64,000 bases of DNA from Hygrocybe punicea (lineage: Eukaryota > Basidiomycota > Agaricomycetes > Agaricales > Hygrophoraceae). The notes under the pieces are model-generated. The model made no database searches. It was not told where the DNA came from and saw only the letters and a program-made list of their open reading frames with translations. Shown here piece after piece: positions 22,890 through 34,927 of the stretch (positions within the stretch are counted from its first letter, which is position 1; each line of letters starts with the position of its first letter). A program made the position numbers and the translations under genes. The DNA is taken from NCBI GenBank assembly GCA_963556145.1, contig OY744465.1, forward strand, positions 7,068,001 through 7,132,000, written 5' to 3'.

Positions 22890-24115
22890 GTTAACCCAAA
22901 AGACAGCTCTTGCTGGGGAAATGTGGTGTGGTAGGTTGACCCAGGTACAGATCTTGCTGGTCAAGGGCGCCTGGGTGGGTCAACCCGGTGTCAGCTCTGC
23001 CATGGGGTAGGTTAACCCAGGGCAGCTATTCCAGGATGGATGGGTTGACCCAGGTCCAGCTGTTCAAGGCATGTGGGTTTACCTGGCTTCAGTTATTGCT
23101 GCAGCACTGGGTTGACCCTAGACCAGTTCTTGCTGCACACTGGGGTTGACCTGGACCCAGCTGTTGCTGTGGCATTGGGTTGACCAGGGCCCAGCACATG
23201 CTGGAGGGGGTGACTGGGGTCCAGCAATTGCTGGGTTGACCTGGCCCCAGCTCTGGCTGCAGGATTGGGTTGACCTGGCCCCAGCTCTTCCTGCAGGATT
23301 GGGTCAACCCAGGTCCAGCTCTTGTTGCAGCATCGGGTCAACCCAGGTCCAGCTCTTACTGCTGCACCGGGTGCACCCAGGGCCAGCTTTTGCTGCAGCA
23401 CTGGGTCAACCCAGGGCCAGCTATTGCTGGAGCATTGGGTTGACCTGGTCCCAGCTCTTGCTGCAGCACTGGGTTGACCCAGGTCCAGCACCTCCTGCAG
23501 GGCTTGGGTTGACCAGGGTCCAGCTATTGATGCAGCACTTGGTTGACCCAGGTCCAGCAATTACTGCGCCATTGGGTTGACCTGGTCCCAGCTCTTGCTG
23601 CAGCACTGGGTTGACCGGGGTCCAGCTATTGATGCAGCACTTGGTTGACCCAGGTCCAGCACCTCCTGCAGGGCTTGGGTTGACCAGGGTCCAGCTATTG
23701 ATGCAGCACTTGGTTGACCCAGGTCCAGCAATTACTGCGCCATTGGGTTGACCTGGTCCCAGCTCTTGCTGCAGCACTGGGTTGACCTGGGTTCAGCACT
23801 TCCTGCAGGGCTTGGGTTGACCAGGGTCCAGCACTTCCTGCAGGGCTTGGGTTGACCGGGGTCCAGCTATTGCTGCAGCATTTGGTTGACCCTGGCCCAG
23901 CACTTGCTGCAGGGTAGGTTGACCTGGTCCCAGCTCTTGCTCCAGCACTGGGTTGACCGAGGTCCAGCACTTCCTGCAGGGCTTTGGTTGACCGGGGTCC
24001 AGCTATTTCTGCAGCACTGGGTTGACCCTGGCCCAGCACTTGCTGCGGGGTAGGTTGACTGGGGTCCAGCTATTGCTGCAGGGCTTGGGTTGACCAGGGT
24101 CCAGCTATTGCTGCT
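22890..24115. repeat. GC-rich minisatellite, about 34-bp unit, roughly 35 copies
   Basis: Tandem units of the form GGGTTGACC(C)AGGTCCAGC followed by a variable T.TTGCTGCAGCACT. Successive GTTGACC words at 23473, 23508, 23542, 23576, 23610 and 23644 give spacings of 34-35 bp. Units vary in the middle (CTATTGATG, CACCTCCTG, AATTACTGC) and higher-order repeats are visible, so local duplications have spread. Long open frames on both strands are by-products of the repeat. Confidence 0.9.
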
Positions 24116-24123
24116 CCACTTAG

Positions 24124-24200
24124 TGTATTGCACGGGTACGGGTAAACCCGCGGGTTTTGCCACGGGTACAGGTACGGGTAGCGTACAGCTACGGATTCCT
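24124..24200. repeat. Short ACGGGTA repeats
   Basis: Overlapping ACGGGTA/ACGGGTACGGGTA and GGGTAAACCCGCGGG words, partly palindromic, between the minisatellite and the truncated LTR. This may be a remnant end of another element. Confidence 0.45.
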
Positions 24201-24254
24201 GGACCCGCCAGCTTTTTTTTGAGCCCTGGATCATCCAAAATGGTCAAGTAATGA

Positions 24255-25466
24255 ACTTCCACCTTGACAATATATCGACACGTAATTGACAATTGCCATA
24301 CCTGGATATATGGTTTCCACTTTCGTACCCTGTGCCTACCATTATCCTCCCTGACGATCCGACGACATTCCTCACCTGCATACGAACTCTGAACAATCCC
24401 CGATCACAAGACATTTCACTGTTCTCTCTAATCCGACCATCGCCGAAACACATTCTTTTGGACTTCGGCCACAGACCATACGACTTCCCAAACAGTGAAC
24501 CAACCCCTATCGCATATTGTTCACACGACATCGCTTCATTGCAGTACCCGACGACTTGTTCCCACAGCTTGTCACCTGTGCCCATGACTTGAAACCTGGA
24601 CCCACATTCATTTATCCTTTGCCATCTATGATCTTGATATCTCCCACACTCGTTTACAATGATACCCTTTCTTGGACGAATACCGACATCAAGTGGACCT
24701 TCTTGTTCCACAAACAGGACAAGACATCGCTCCTCGATACGTCATCAACACAGACATCGTCATCCGGTACAGCTTGTGCTGTTCACATGTCTGACCTCGA
24801 CTAGCCCACTGTCCTAGTTGGTTTTTTCCTTTATACATTCCTTCATTTTCTTTCATACCAACCTTGCCGCTACATCCACACCACCTCAAGACACTCTCAT
24901 CACCAACCCCACACTGGACGATACCCATCTTCGACCCGACTGTGCAACGCACTTGCCAGACTGCGCACTTGCCTGTTACAGCAAGTGTAGACCCCGAATA
25001 GGCAATTCTGCACATCACATGATCCGATGACAAATTATCCGAGTCATCCGGACCGCCTCTATTCCTCAATGACACCCGGGCCTCCAGTTGGATCGCGAGA
25101 ACATCGACATGAGGACGCCTCATGTATGCCTCATGGTGAACACATGGTAGAGTTGGACATGTTGTGGCTTCATGGTTGTATTTCTATTTACCTCCCCTCA
25201 AGACCAGTCACTATATATACTGTTCTTGTTGTTGGTTCGGACTTTTTCTTCTTTTCCTTTCTTTACGTTTAGTCTGGTTCTTGGGGCAGACTCATCTTGT
25301 TTTGGGTAACCCCCACGGCTCGCAATGACACTAGACCTTGACCCCCCCTGTTAGCAGTGTTGTCTTAGCTGTAAGCAACAATGAAAGCTGCTGTTCTCCC
25401 CTCTGGAAGCCGATCCCCTGTTAAGTTGATTGTTGCCGGAGCCCGCTGCAGAAGCGATCCGTAACA
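24255..25466 (+). mobile_element. Left LTR, 5'-truncated copy
   Basis: Collinear with 28939-30150 over 1,212 bp without net indels (constant offset 4,684). I count about seven differences, five of them in the first 80 bp and all transitions. It ends ...GATCCGTAACA at 25466, like the right copy. The first 442 bp of the LTR are missing; the breakpoint at 24254/24255 joins unrelated sequence after the minisatellite. Open frames inside either copy are mirrored in the other and are not supported as genes. Confidence 0.85.
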
Positions 25467-28400
25467 AAAGACTAAACGTTTCCCAACTCCCCCGACATTC
25501 AACTTTCGACATGAACGAATGAACCCCCTCCTCTCTCTCTCGTCCTCCCCTACACCCTCTCCCTCTCCCCCCCCTTCCGACTTTATCCATCCCCCAACCC
25601 TGACCCCACACGAATGGACGAACAAACGATGCTAGCCTGTTACTGATGCAGACCTGAAATCTGTTGATGTACACTAGCCACCCGGACCCCGAATGATTGT
25701 TGAATACTCCGAATGGTCAACCTCAAGACTGCCGCCCTGCGAATTATTTATGGTTTATCCATAATAATTGCTCAAGCCCAAACCTGGAACCCGAATCTGA
25801 ATAAACCCCTGACTAATGTCACCACTGTCATTCTGCACTTCGATATGATAATTACGACATGAAATGATGCAATGGACAAGACTTGTCATTGCCCCAGATG
25901 CAGAAGGACACTGCTAGACAAACCAACCGCCTTAGGTATCCCACCTTCATGACTCAGATATGTTTTGGTTGTACCAGACATATTGCGACTCTCTCACCCT
26001 GGACGAACCAAAATCAACGAACCCTTCAAACCGCCTTCCTTCCACCTCTTCTCTCCCATCTCCTCACCAAATGCGGAAAGCCCAGAGAAAGCCAGGACGC
26101 ATACGAAATCCTGAATCCTGTAATGACCTGTACATGTAACAAAGAGAAGTGGTTGATCTTAGTAGTCTGTTGGAACAGATGAAAGGGGACCCTCTTTGTT
26201 TGACATGGATGAACAAATGACCAAGACTATAATGATTGTCATGAACGGAACACATACGAAACGCCACTCCTTACCGATTTGGATAGCGCGGATCGGCATA
26301 TCAGGTGATATCCCGCTACACACCCTCTTTTCTAGAAGTTTGATCCCCGATCATACATACGAATCCACGAGGCAACCAAGACCCTGGTACATGGATCGAT
26401 CACTGGAAACTCCGACACGATGCTGACAACGAGGCATGGTAATTACCGAAGACGGAAAACTTCTTTAAACCACCCACCTGTCGTCACCCTGGCCAACCTC
26501 TGCCCTCCAGGCCATCCCTACCCGTGGCCTGCCCGTCGCTGGTGGCAGTGCGATCTTGCCTGGTTCCCTCTCAACCGACCTGACGACTGGGTCGACTACA
26601 TCAGCTGGAACGATCCTCGCATTCCACACCTCGTCTTCCTTCCACGATCCGTGACACCGGTCCTTGACGAATTACACCGTCTCCTGGGTGGTCTACGGAT
26701 CACTGAGCAAAGAAATCGTCGAAGCCAATTCCTCCTCCAGCGTCTCCAATACATTTTGGACGAGGAACTTCCTCATCATCGATTCGTTGTTCGCATCCCC
26801 GCTCCTCGTCTTGCACCCGTACCCCAGAATCATCGTGACACACGTATCGTCCAGCATCCTCGACACCGTCCCCACCGTCGACATCGACGATGAGTCTCGA
26901 CGTACCCTTTATCTTCGATGATCTGGACAATGAGCTATATTTTGGTGCAGTGAACATTTGCGGTGAAGAACATCCGACTCCCCCCATTGATGACTTTGAT
27001 GTGTACATGGACAGTCTCACTGATCTTCCGACACCCCCTCGAAAAGTAACCCACCGACTGCATATAGAGATGGATGATGAATACCGAGCATGGTTGTATT
27101 CTCCACCTCTTGTCTCACTCCAAACCCAGTCACGTCGCCGCTCTCCACTTCTTCCCCAATCCCAGAGAAAGAAACTCGACCGTGCACACCATTCTGACGG
27201 CCATAACATGCAGAACAAACGCTCGAGACATGGGACCAAAGAACCCGATTATCATCGTCATGCCTTATTTCGTGCAATGCATGTGCGTATGGTGAAGGGG
27301 AAGGAGAATGACATCCATGGATTGGATTGGAGATTGATGTTGTTTGTGAAAGGATACACCCCCGTCATGTATGATTCATAGAATGGACTTTCCCCTGTAT
27401 GTAAACAACCCCGACATTATTTACACCAACAAAAACACCCAGAAGAAGAAACAGAATACCCAGAAACAGAAGAGAAGAAACAGAAATGGAATGGACAGAT
27501 GGAACATGACCATAGAGAAACATGTAGCAGGTTCTCTCACCGGCTATACAAATAAGAGACGAAGCAGCAGGTTCTCTCACCAGCTATATAAATAAGAGAT
27601 GAATATCCAAAACGATATAAAATCTATGACCCCCAGACGCATGCATGATCGCTATAAGCCGTAGAATGAACCTTGATGTCTATGGACACCAGAACTGAAC
27701 CAGAAGGATACTGGTTATCAAACCAATGACCTCCGATCCCACATAGGAAAGGAACCCGATGTGCTGCTGACCAGTAAGGCAGTAAATGCACCAGAAAAAG
27801 AAATGATGAAGAATGAATCCCCATCCGAAATCCTTTGCCAATGTATAACTTGGAACTGGCAACTCTTTCATCTTCCTTATCCCGAATTCCCAAACATCTT
27901 CTGACCGACACCAGACCTTGTTGCATTCATGGAATATGAAGAAATCTCGCACACCATTTGAGTGTAGGAAATCCACGATCAGTCAACAACACCGATATCC
28001 GAAATGATATAAATCTATGTTCATTCGAGTGTCCGTAATGACTATAAACTTCTGACACCCAGAACTCACCTCATCCTCAAAATGCCGCCGACCACCTACT
28101 CCTCCTCAGACCGATGACACAACCGAAATGTTATCAAACTACGAAACACCCTGAAGAAACACCTGGACCCCGACAACCCCTCACTCCTTCCAACCCCGAC
28201 ACCCTTGATGACTTAATGACTTAATGACAATAACCCATGATTATCCACAATGACAAAAAACAATTGGACGAACCCGGATATATTTCTTTTGAAACCCTTG
28301 TAACTCAGTAACGTCTTCATGATTCAATGACCTTTGGACTGACATTTTTTCCTTCTTCATGTCTTTGATTTCTTGCCAACCTTGATCATGTCGTTAAACT

Positions 28401-28496
28401 GTCTGTTCTTTCCTTGTATTTTTTTCCTTGTTCTTTGTTTCCCTAGTTCTTTGTTCTTCCGGTTAATCGGGACGATTCCCCTTGTTCCGGGGGTAT
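25467..28496 (+). mobile_element. Internal region between the two LTR copies, no recognisable gag-pol
   Basis: 3,030 bp flanked by near-identical direct LTR copies. No protease, reverse transcriptase, RNase H or integrase motif was found in any frame. The sequence is AC-rich and of low coding character except at 26420-27381. A non-autonomous large retrotransposon derivative is the simplest reading. Alternatives are two LTRs brought together by duplication, or an element whose coding region was replaced. Confidence 0.55.
26420..27381 (+). CDS. Two overlapping ORFs inside the putative retroelement (uncertain)
   Basis: Open frame 26420-26893 (157 residues, rich in Pro, Trp, Arg) overlaps the ATG of 26890-27381 (163 residues, acidic, starting MSLDVPFIFDDLDNELYFGA) by four bases. 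Neither shows a nucleic-acid-binding knuckle or enzyme motif. If real, they could be a frameshifted single gene or a small gag-like remnant. Both being open at moderate length in repeat DNA is only weak evidence. Confidence 0.3.
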
Positions 28497-30150
28497 TGTT
28501 ACATTTTTCAACTCCGCAACTCCGATTCCGACTCCACTACCCACGATGACGATTCCACTTTACCATACCTTCCTTTTTCGTTCCCCTTTACCTTTTGTCT
28601 TCTTTTGGACATTGTTGTTTATTCTTGTCCTTGTTCTCTTTTCTTCCTTTCTTCTTCTAGAACAATCCAGACCGACCATGGACACATCCCCACGTTACCT
28701 TGCTGTACCCGAATAGTCTCCTTGCCGACGGACATCATCGCTATTGTCTTTTCCCTTGCCCTGACATATTGTTGACTTCATCCCACGACAAACCGATTTA
28801 CAATGGCTGTACTCCCAACACAGCTAATTACCGTAATCATCATTGGCAGCATCGCCATCACCTTCCTGATCGGTTTTTACCTTGTTATGTTCTATCTTTG
28901 GCATCGGTACCGAAACCCTTCTGCCATCGATACTTCCGACTTCCACCTTGACAATATATCGACACGTAATTGACAATTACCATACCTGAATATATGATTT
29001 CCACTTTTGTACCCTGTACCTACCATTATCCTCCCTGACGATCCGACGACATTCCTCACCTGCATACGAACTCTGAACAATCCCCGATCACAAGACATTT
29101 CACTGTTCTCTCTAATCCGACCATCGCCGAAACACATTCTTTTGGACTTCGGCCACAGACCATACGACTTCCCAAACAGTGAACCAACCCCTATCGCATA
29201 TTGTTCACACGACATCGCTTCATTGCAGTACCCGACGACTTGTTCCCACAGCTTGTCACCTGTGCCCATGACTCGAAACCTGGACCCACATTCATTTATC
29301 CTTTGCCATCTATGATCTTGATATCTCCCACACTCGTTTACAATGATACCCTTTCTTGGACGAATACCGACATCAAGTGGACCTTCTTGTTCCACAAACA
29401 GGACAAGACATCGCTCCTCGATACGTCATCAACACAGACATCGTCATCCGGTACAGCTTGTGCTGTTCACATGTCTGACCTCGACTAGCCCACTGTCCTA
29501 GTTGGTTTTTTCCTTTATACATTCCTTCATTTTCTTTCATACCAACCTTGCCGCTACATCCACACCACCTCAAGACACTCTCATCACCAACCCCACACTG
29601 GATGATACCCATCTTCGACCCGACTGTGCAACGCACTTGCCAGACTGCGCACTTGCCTGTTACAGCAAGTGTAGACCCCGAATAGGCAATTCTGCACATC
29701 ACATGATCCGATGACAAATTATCCGAGTCATCCGGACCGCCTCTATTCCTCAATGACACCCGGGCCTCCAGTTGGATCGCGAGAACATCGACATGAGGAC
29801 GCCTCATGTATGCCTCATGGTGAACACATGGTAGAGTTGGACATGTTGTGGCTTCATGGTTGTATTTCTATTTACCTCCCCTCAAGACCAGTCACTATAT
29901 ATACTGTTCTTGTTGTTGGTTCGGACTTTTTCTTCTTTTCCTTTCTTTACGTTTAGTCTGGTTCTTGGGGCAGACTCATCTTGTTTTGGGTAACCCCCAC
30001 GGCTCGCAATGACACTAGACCTTGACCCCCCCTGTTAGCAGTGTTGTCTTAGCTGTAAGCAACAATGAAAGCTGCTGTTCTCCCCTCTGGAAGCCGATCC
30101 CCTGTTAAGTTGATTGTTGCCGGAGCCCGCTGCAGAAGCGATCCGTAACA
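28497..30150 (+). mobile_element. Right LTR, full length (1,654 bp)
   Basis: Begins TGTTACATTTTTC and ends GATCCGTAACA, giving a 6-bp TGTTAC...GTAACA inverted terminus and the canonical TG...CA. It matches the truncated copy at 24255-25466 almost perfectly and the diverged inverse copy at 12192-13812. Pyrimidine-rich tracts follow the start. The right border at 30150/30151 lies inside the reading frame of a Crypton-like gene, so insertion interrupted that gene. The next five bases, ATGAT, are the candidate target duplication, but the element's left border is lost. Confidence 0.8.
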
Positions 30151-32579
30151 ATGATGCTTGCTGCTGCTCCATTGTCGTGCCCCGAACAAGGCCTCGGAAG
30201 GTGTGTGCATACTTGTCAGGGAGGTCCTCCAGGGCAAGCCGGGCACTTTCTTCTGTGTTTGCGATTATTTCATGGGAATGGTGTGCAAAGGATCGGAAGA
30301 CAGGGTTATTGAATGGTGCAACCTGGAAAATAGGTGCAGCAGGATATAGAGGTGCAAGGACAGCTGCATCTTGCAGGATGACCCGACGGAACCACGTTAA
30401 CAAGCCAAGAAAGTTTTTGAGGGCGAAATCTCGTGTATTAGGGTTGGCCACTGATCGAGCATCAAGAGCGGATTTCTCCTGCTCAATCCACGGGAAAATG
30501 TCTTGAGTTAGACATTTTGGTGGTTCTGGGAAGAACTCCAATCAGTCATGCAACTCCACAAAAATAGTTAATGGCTCGGCAACAGACCAAGGGCATCACG
30601 CAGCAATTGGTAAGTTTCAGGCTTGCGTGCATTAAACATGGCTGCGCCAAGCATTGCATCAACAGGTAAAGCACGATCATAGCATGGGCGGAAGGACCCA
30701 GAACTATCACTCCATCCACCCAATGCTTTTGTGCCATCAATACTTGCACCATGGACGCGAGCCGTCTGGGCGGTGAATGGGCGAGCAGCATGTGTTGATT
30801 TTGAGATTGAGATGCCGACAGCGGCATGGATGGTGTTGACACGGTCACGGTGGTCTGCAGAGAGCAAGGGGCTGAGTTTGGGATGATTTGATTTCATCGC
30901 ACTCACTTTCGTAGGTCAGGCATGATGTGGGAGACTTTCGTGTGGGCCAGAAGACATGATATTTGTACCACGCACGTACACCATATTGGCCACAATCAGG
31001 CTCATTGAAGTCCGGTGAAAATTCAGGAACAGGTTGGCCCAGGACATGGAAGTGTGCAAAGAAGAGCAGGGCAAGTGCTCCAACCCTACAGAGTTCAGGC
31101 AGGCAGTGACGCAATGCACCATGTTCATCCACTCGCCTCATCTGGTTGTGCTTCGCATTGTCTGCAAGCGCCACCAAGGCCTGAACAAATTGTAAGTAAC
31201 GGTGAGCCTTCGTCTTCCCACCTTGCATATTCAAAAACATCACTCACCGGAATCTGACACCCAGGCGCAACATCATTGAAGGGGATCATGGTCTGAAACA
31301 AATCAGACCAGAGCAGCATCCGAGCACTCTCACCTCGGAATGCTGTCTGGCTTGATAGCAACATCATGGCCCGATCCCGAATAGCAATGAACAGCCGCTC
31401 ACGGCTGCTGGCTGCATTGGTTAGGCACCAAATGGAGCAGCTCTCAAGCTCCTTCGCCGAGTAAGTGTCTGGAAGGATGTGTCAGTCGCCACCGCTGCAC
31501 ACATTGGGTTAATGGGGGGGCACGCACCTGATGAGCTCCCTGCCACTTTGAGGACCTGGGCATCATCGGCGCGTTTAGGCTCATTGTGCTGAACAGCTTT
31601 TTTGAAAGCGGTGATACGGCTATCCGAGCGGAGGCTGATCTGAGCAGCAGAATCATGCGGGTATTCATGCTGGTGGTGGAATCGGTGGAATTCAAGGGCC
31701 GACACAACCCCTTTGATGTGTGACACCCCAACAGAGGAGCCAGCGATCATCTCGTTACTGCCACGTTTGCGCTTGCATGGGAAAATGTCAGCACCAGCCT
31801 GCAACATGTCAAAAAGGTATATGTACCTTCCCTCGCGTAGACTCATATTGGAGGAAATGTGCGACCTTGGTGGCCGTGATCGGAAAGGCAGGAAGAGGGA
31901 CTCGTGCTGAGTCCCCAGCGGCAATCTCAGCCTGCGTTCACTCCCACCAATCCCGATAGCTCTTGAGGTGTCGGTCATAAGTCTTCTTGGTCTGTTTCCC
32001 ACTCTGCTCCTGCCGAACCATCTCAAGGCGGAGCCGATGAGAATCTTTCTCGAGGACGTCCATTGACCATTGAGTGCGCGGCGAGATGGGGCATGCCATG
32101 GTCTCACGAGGCGGAGAAGCAGGGCATGCAGGTGGGCCAATCAAGGGCACAGGGCTCTGTGCGCTCACCCCATTTGGGGACACCAATTGCCGCAAGGGCG
32201 AGAGGGGGCGGCCTTCCATGGTGCTGTCATCCAACATGGGCTGCGACAGGATTGGGGAGGGAGCCAATGGGTCGAAAGCATGGCGCGCCTCTCCAATGTC
32301 ATCTTGGCATATCATGGCATCAAGGCGGCACCGCTTAGGTGCAACGGGCAATGACGGACACTCCATGGGGGCCTGCAATGGTTCCAACATGTCCGATGGC
32401 CTCTGGTTGACGCTGTGGGGCTGGTAAATGACACGGCTGGGTGAGGAAGGAGGGGGGGGGTTACAAACAATGTAAATGGCGAGTCGCGAGGTCTCGCTGA
32501 TGGCCAACAGGTGAGGGAGGGGGGGGGGTCTTGAGAGGGGACGTGAGATGCCTACTGGCCATCTTTTATAGATGAGCAA
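30151..32579 (-). pseudogene. Crypton-like tyrosine recombinase / Ndc10-domain gene, 3'-truncated
   Basis: Minus-strand gene. Exon 1 encodes a Pro-rich N-terminus and a helix ending KKTYDRHLKSYRDWWE. Later exons give AMMLLSSQTAFRGESARMLLWSDLF, ADNAKHNQMRRVDEHGALRH, FFAHFHVLGQPVPEF, HRDRVNTIHA, a THAARPFTAQTARVHGAS block, GGWSDSSGSFRPCYDRALP and a C-terminal helical domain. These are the signatures I associate with Agaricomycete Ndc10/Crypton-type (tyrosine-recombinase-derived) proteins. Introns are conventional. Two lesions: an in-frame TGA at 31938-31940 directly after DWWE, with the same frame continuing TQAEIAAG, and loss of the C-terminus at 30150 where an LTR has inserted. Confidence 0.7.
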
Positions 32580-33495
32580 ACGTCAAAAAAGGGCCGGATG
32601 GAAGCAAGATGTGGAAAGGGACACTCACTAATTGAGAGAAGCGTTCCGCGTGGCCCAAAGTTGATCTATTCAGCCAATGACACTGTCTCGGAGGTGTAAG
32701 TGGACACGGGAACCTGGTTGGAAGATGGGATCGCTCAGATCCAAGGGGCGCCGGCGCGCCGCAAAGGTGAAGGGAGGGGGTGGGTGAACGTTGAAAAATG
32801 CGTGTGAGAGAGGGGGCTCAGGCCGGTGTATTAGAGGGCTATAGTGTACTTGAAATCAATGCTAGCCAGCAGCTCACTGGCACATGCTGCGTGCGTTTGT
32901 CGCGCGAGCAGGGCAGTCTTTTGATGGGGGGGTGGGTGACAGCGACGCGAACACGAAGGTTTGCGGAGTTCCAATATTTCAAATTTCATGGGGACGGCCA
33001 GATGCCGGTTGCTTTACGCCTGTATACGCTGTGTTTGGCGTTGGTGACCCCCGGTTACCGCAACGAGGGGTTACCGGCAAGGTAACCGGGGCCTAGGCCG
33101 ACCCCAGCGTATACTCTATATACTTGCTATGGTTCTCGGGGGGTCGGGTGTCGTTAGTCAGCTTCGGAGAATCAAAGATCTGGATTTGAGGCTGATCACT
33201 CTCGGTTTCCATAGACTGAGTTCGGCTGCTATTGCTGGTCAAGGGTTGTAAGCCGTCGATGTCACAGTCTGCGGCAGGAATATAAAGTTAAAAGGTACTG
33301 CACCGTTTCCATGACGACGGAATGGCAACGTTGTTCCTGAGTGGCAACGGTATTCCGCTCGCGGAGATGATGTTTTACAGTCAGACGAGATGGCTAATAA
33401 AGTAAAATGTTTTTTTTGATCTCTCTTTCCTAACTTTCCGCCTTCAAGTTCAACGTTCAACGCACGAGTTCACCCAACTTGAACCTGCGACAACC
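32580..33495. other. Intergenic between the Crypton-like pseudogene and the membrane-protein gene
   Basis: No supported gene; open frames near 32798-33096 lack motifs. It contains the nested palindrome at 33022-33114. A CT-rich stretch near 33415-33435 precedes the ATG at 33496 and may be part of that gene's promoter. Confidence 0.45.
33022..33114. repeat. Nested palindrome, about 93 bp
   Basis: Outer stem GTATACGCTG (33022-33031) pairs with CAGCGTATAC (33105-33114). Inner stem CCCCGGTTACC (33049-33059) pairs with GGTAACCGGGG (33081-33091), both perfect. The loop repeats the theme (GGGGTTACCGG). The arrangement could form a cruciform or RNA hairpin, or be a short inverted-repeat element. Confidence 0.8.
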
Positions 33496-34927
33496 ATGCC
33501 CACCATCGTGGCCACCAATACCGCGCCAGTGACCACAGCTTCAGGGTCAACTCTGACTGCCCCTCTGACCACTCCTTCAGTTCCTGTCCCTCCCACTACC
33601 ACCGCTCAGCCCACCACTACAATTGCCTCCACAACTCGCCAAACCACCCCTCCGACCACCACCTCCGCTGCCACAACTCTTCAAACCACTACCGCCACAA
33701 CTCGTGCCACAACTCGCGCTACTACGACTCGCGCTACTACGACTCCCACTACATCCCAACCAAGCTCAACTCCCACACCACAAACGACAACCAGCACCAC
33801 CAATGCAGTCCCTACTCCCACACCCACACCCACACCCACTCCGACCTCCACTCCTACGCCCAGCGCCTCAATGGTAGTAACCGCTCTCACCGCCCCGCTG
33901 ACAAGCGTCTTCCAGACCACCATCATGTAAGTCCCGCGTTCCTTACCATCCGCCCATGTACCTAATATTTTTATCCCACAGTGGAACCAACTCCCAAGGT
34001 TCCCCCACCACTATGATCAAGTCCAGCACCTCAGTCTTCTCTGCTGGTGCCACGATCACCGCCTCCGCTCTCCCCGCTTCTACATCGCATGCCGTATCCC
34101 CAGGTACCGTGGCAGGCGGTGTAATAGCCGCCGCCGTCGCCCTCGCCGTCCTCTCCGCCGTCGGCTCATGGTACCGCCGCAAATGGAACCGCAGGCTCCG
34201 CTACAAGAAACGCAGGCAATCCAGACTACTCCCGCCCCGCATTACTGTCAGCAGTGAAAAGGACGTCCCAGACGGTGACCCCACCCTCCCTAACGTCGGG
34301 TACGACACCTCAACGGGATCGGCATATGAAGCCCAAGCCCCCTTCCACTACCCCGACCACATCCCCTTGAACCCTTCCAGCTCAGGCGTGTACGACTCCA
34401 ACATGGCCCAGTACCCCGAGGGCATCCCCAACGACCCGGAACGCTACCCCGTGCACGGTTCCAATACCGGTCAGTACCCCCAAGGCCCAGCCTTCGCCAA
34501 CAACTACCCCCCAGACAGCACTGCCTACGAGTATAATAACTACGCCACAAGCGTCGACGCATCCGCGCACGCAGGCCCGACCGGCGCCCAATACTTGGCG
34601 CCAGGTGGAGCGTTCTATCCTGGGGTCGCTGGGGCCGGAGTCGGACCCGGAGCTGGTGGCGGGGTTGCGCAGCCGCTGATCCAAGGTGGGAACGTCAAGG
34701 ATCGCCAGTCGCGTTCCCGCTACGGGCAGGATAGCCGTAACAGTGACGTTTTGGAGTACTATTACACCCCGGACCAGGGAGGAGGCGTCCCGCAACGGCA
34801 GCAGCAGCAGCAACAACAACAACAACAACAAATGCACGGTGCTAGTGGCGAGTACGTTGACGGGCAATGGCAACGCGTGTACCAGCAGCAGCTGAATATT
34901 GCTGGGTTTGGTGCGCGGGCACAGTAG
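33496..34927 (+). CDS. Mucin-like single-pass membrane protein, 458 aa
   Basis: Two exons, 33496-33926 and 33982-34927 (GTAAGT...CCACAG intron, phase 2). Residues 1 to about 185 are Thr/Ser/Pro-rich (TTTAQPTTT, ATTRATTT, TPTPTPTPTP), a likely heavily O-glycosylated ectodomain. A hydrophobic segment follows near residues 198-218 (VAGGVIAAAVALAVLSAVG), then a basic stop-transfer stretch (RRKWNRRLRYKKRR). The cytoplasmic tail is Pro/Tyr/Asn-rich and ends with a polyglutamine run from CAG/CAA codons at 34799-34830. There is no N-terminal signal peptide, so the membrane segment would also act as the topogenic signal. The layout resembles fungal wall-sensor-type proteins, but no WSC domain is present; role inferred only. 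Confidence 0.75.

Noticed and set aside
22890..24200. Telomeric or subtelomeric array
   Set aside because: Units are not TTAGGG-like and unique genes lie on both sides.
22695..24292. Long open frames on both strands of the minisatellite
   Set aside because: By-products of a GC-rich tandem repeat lacking stop words; no start or splice logic.
24244..25272. Open frames in the LTR (repeated at 28892-29956)
   Set aside because: Mirrored in both LTR copies and present on both strands, as expected for duplicated non-coding LTR sequence.
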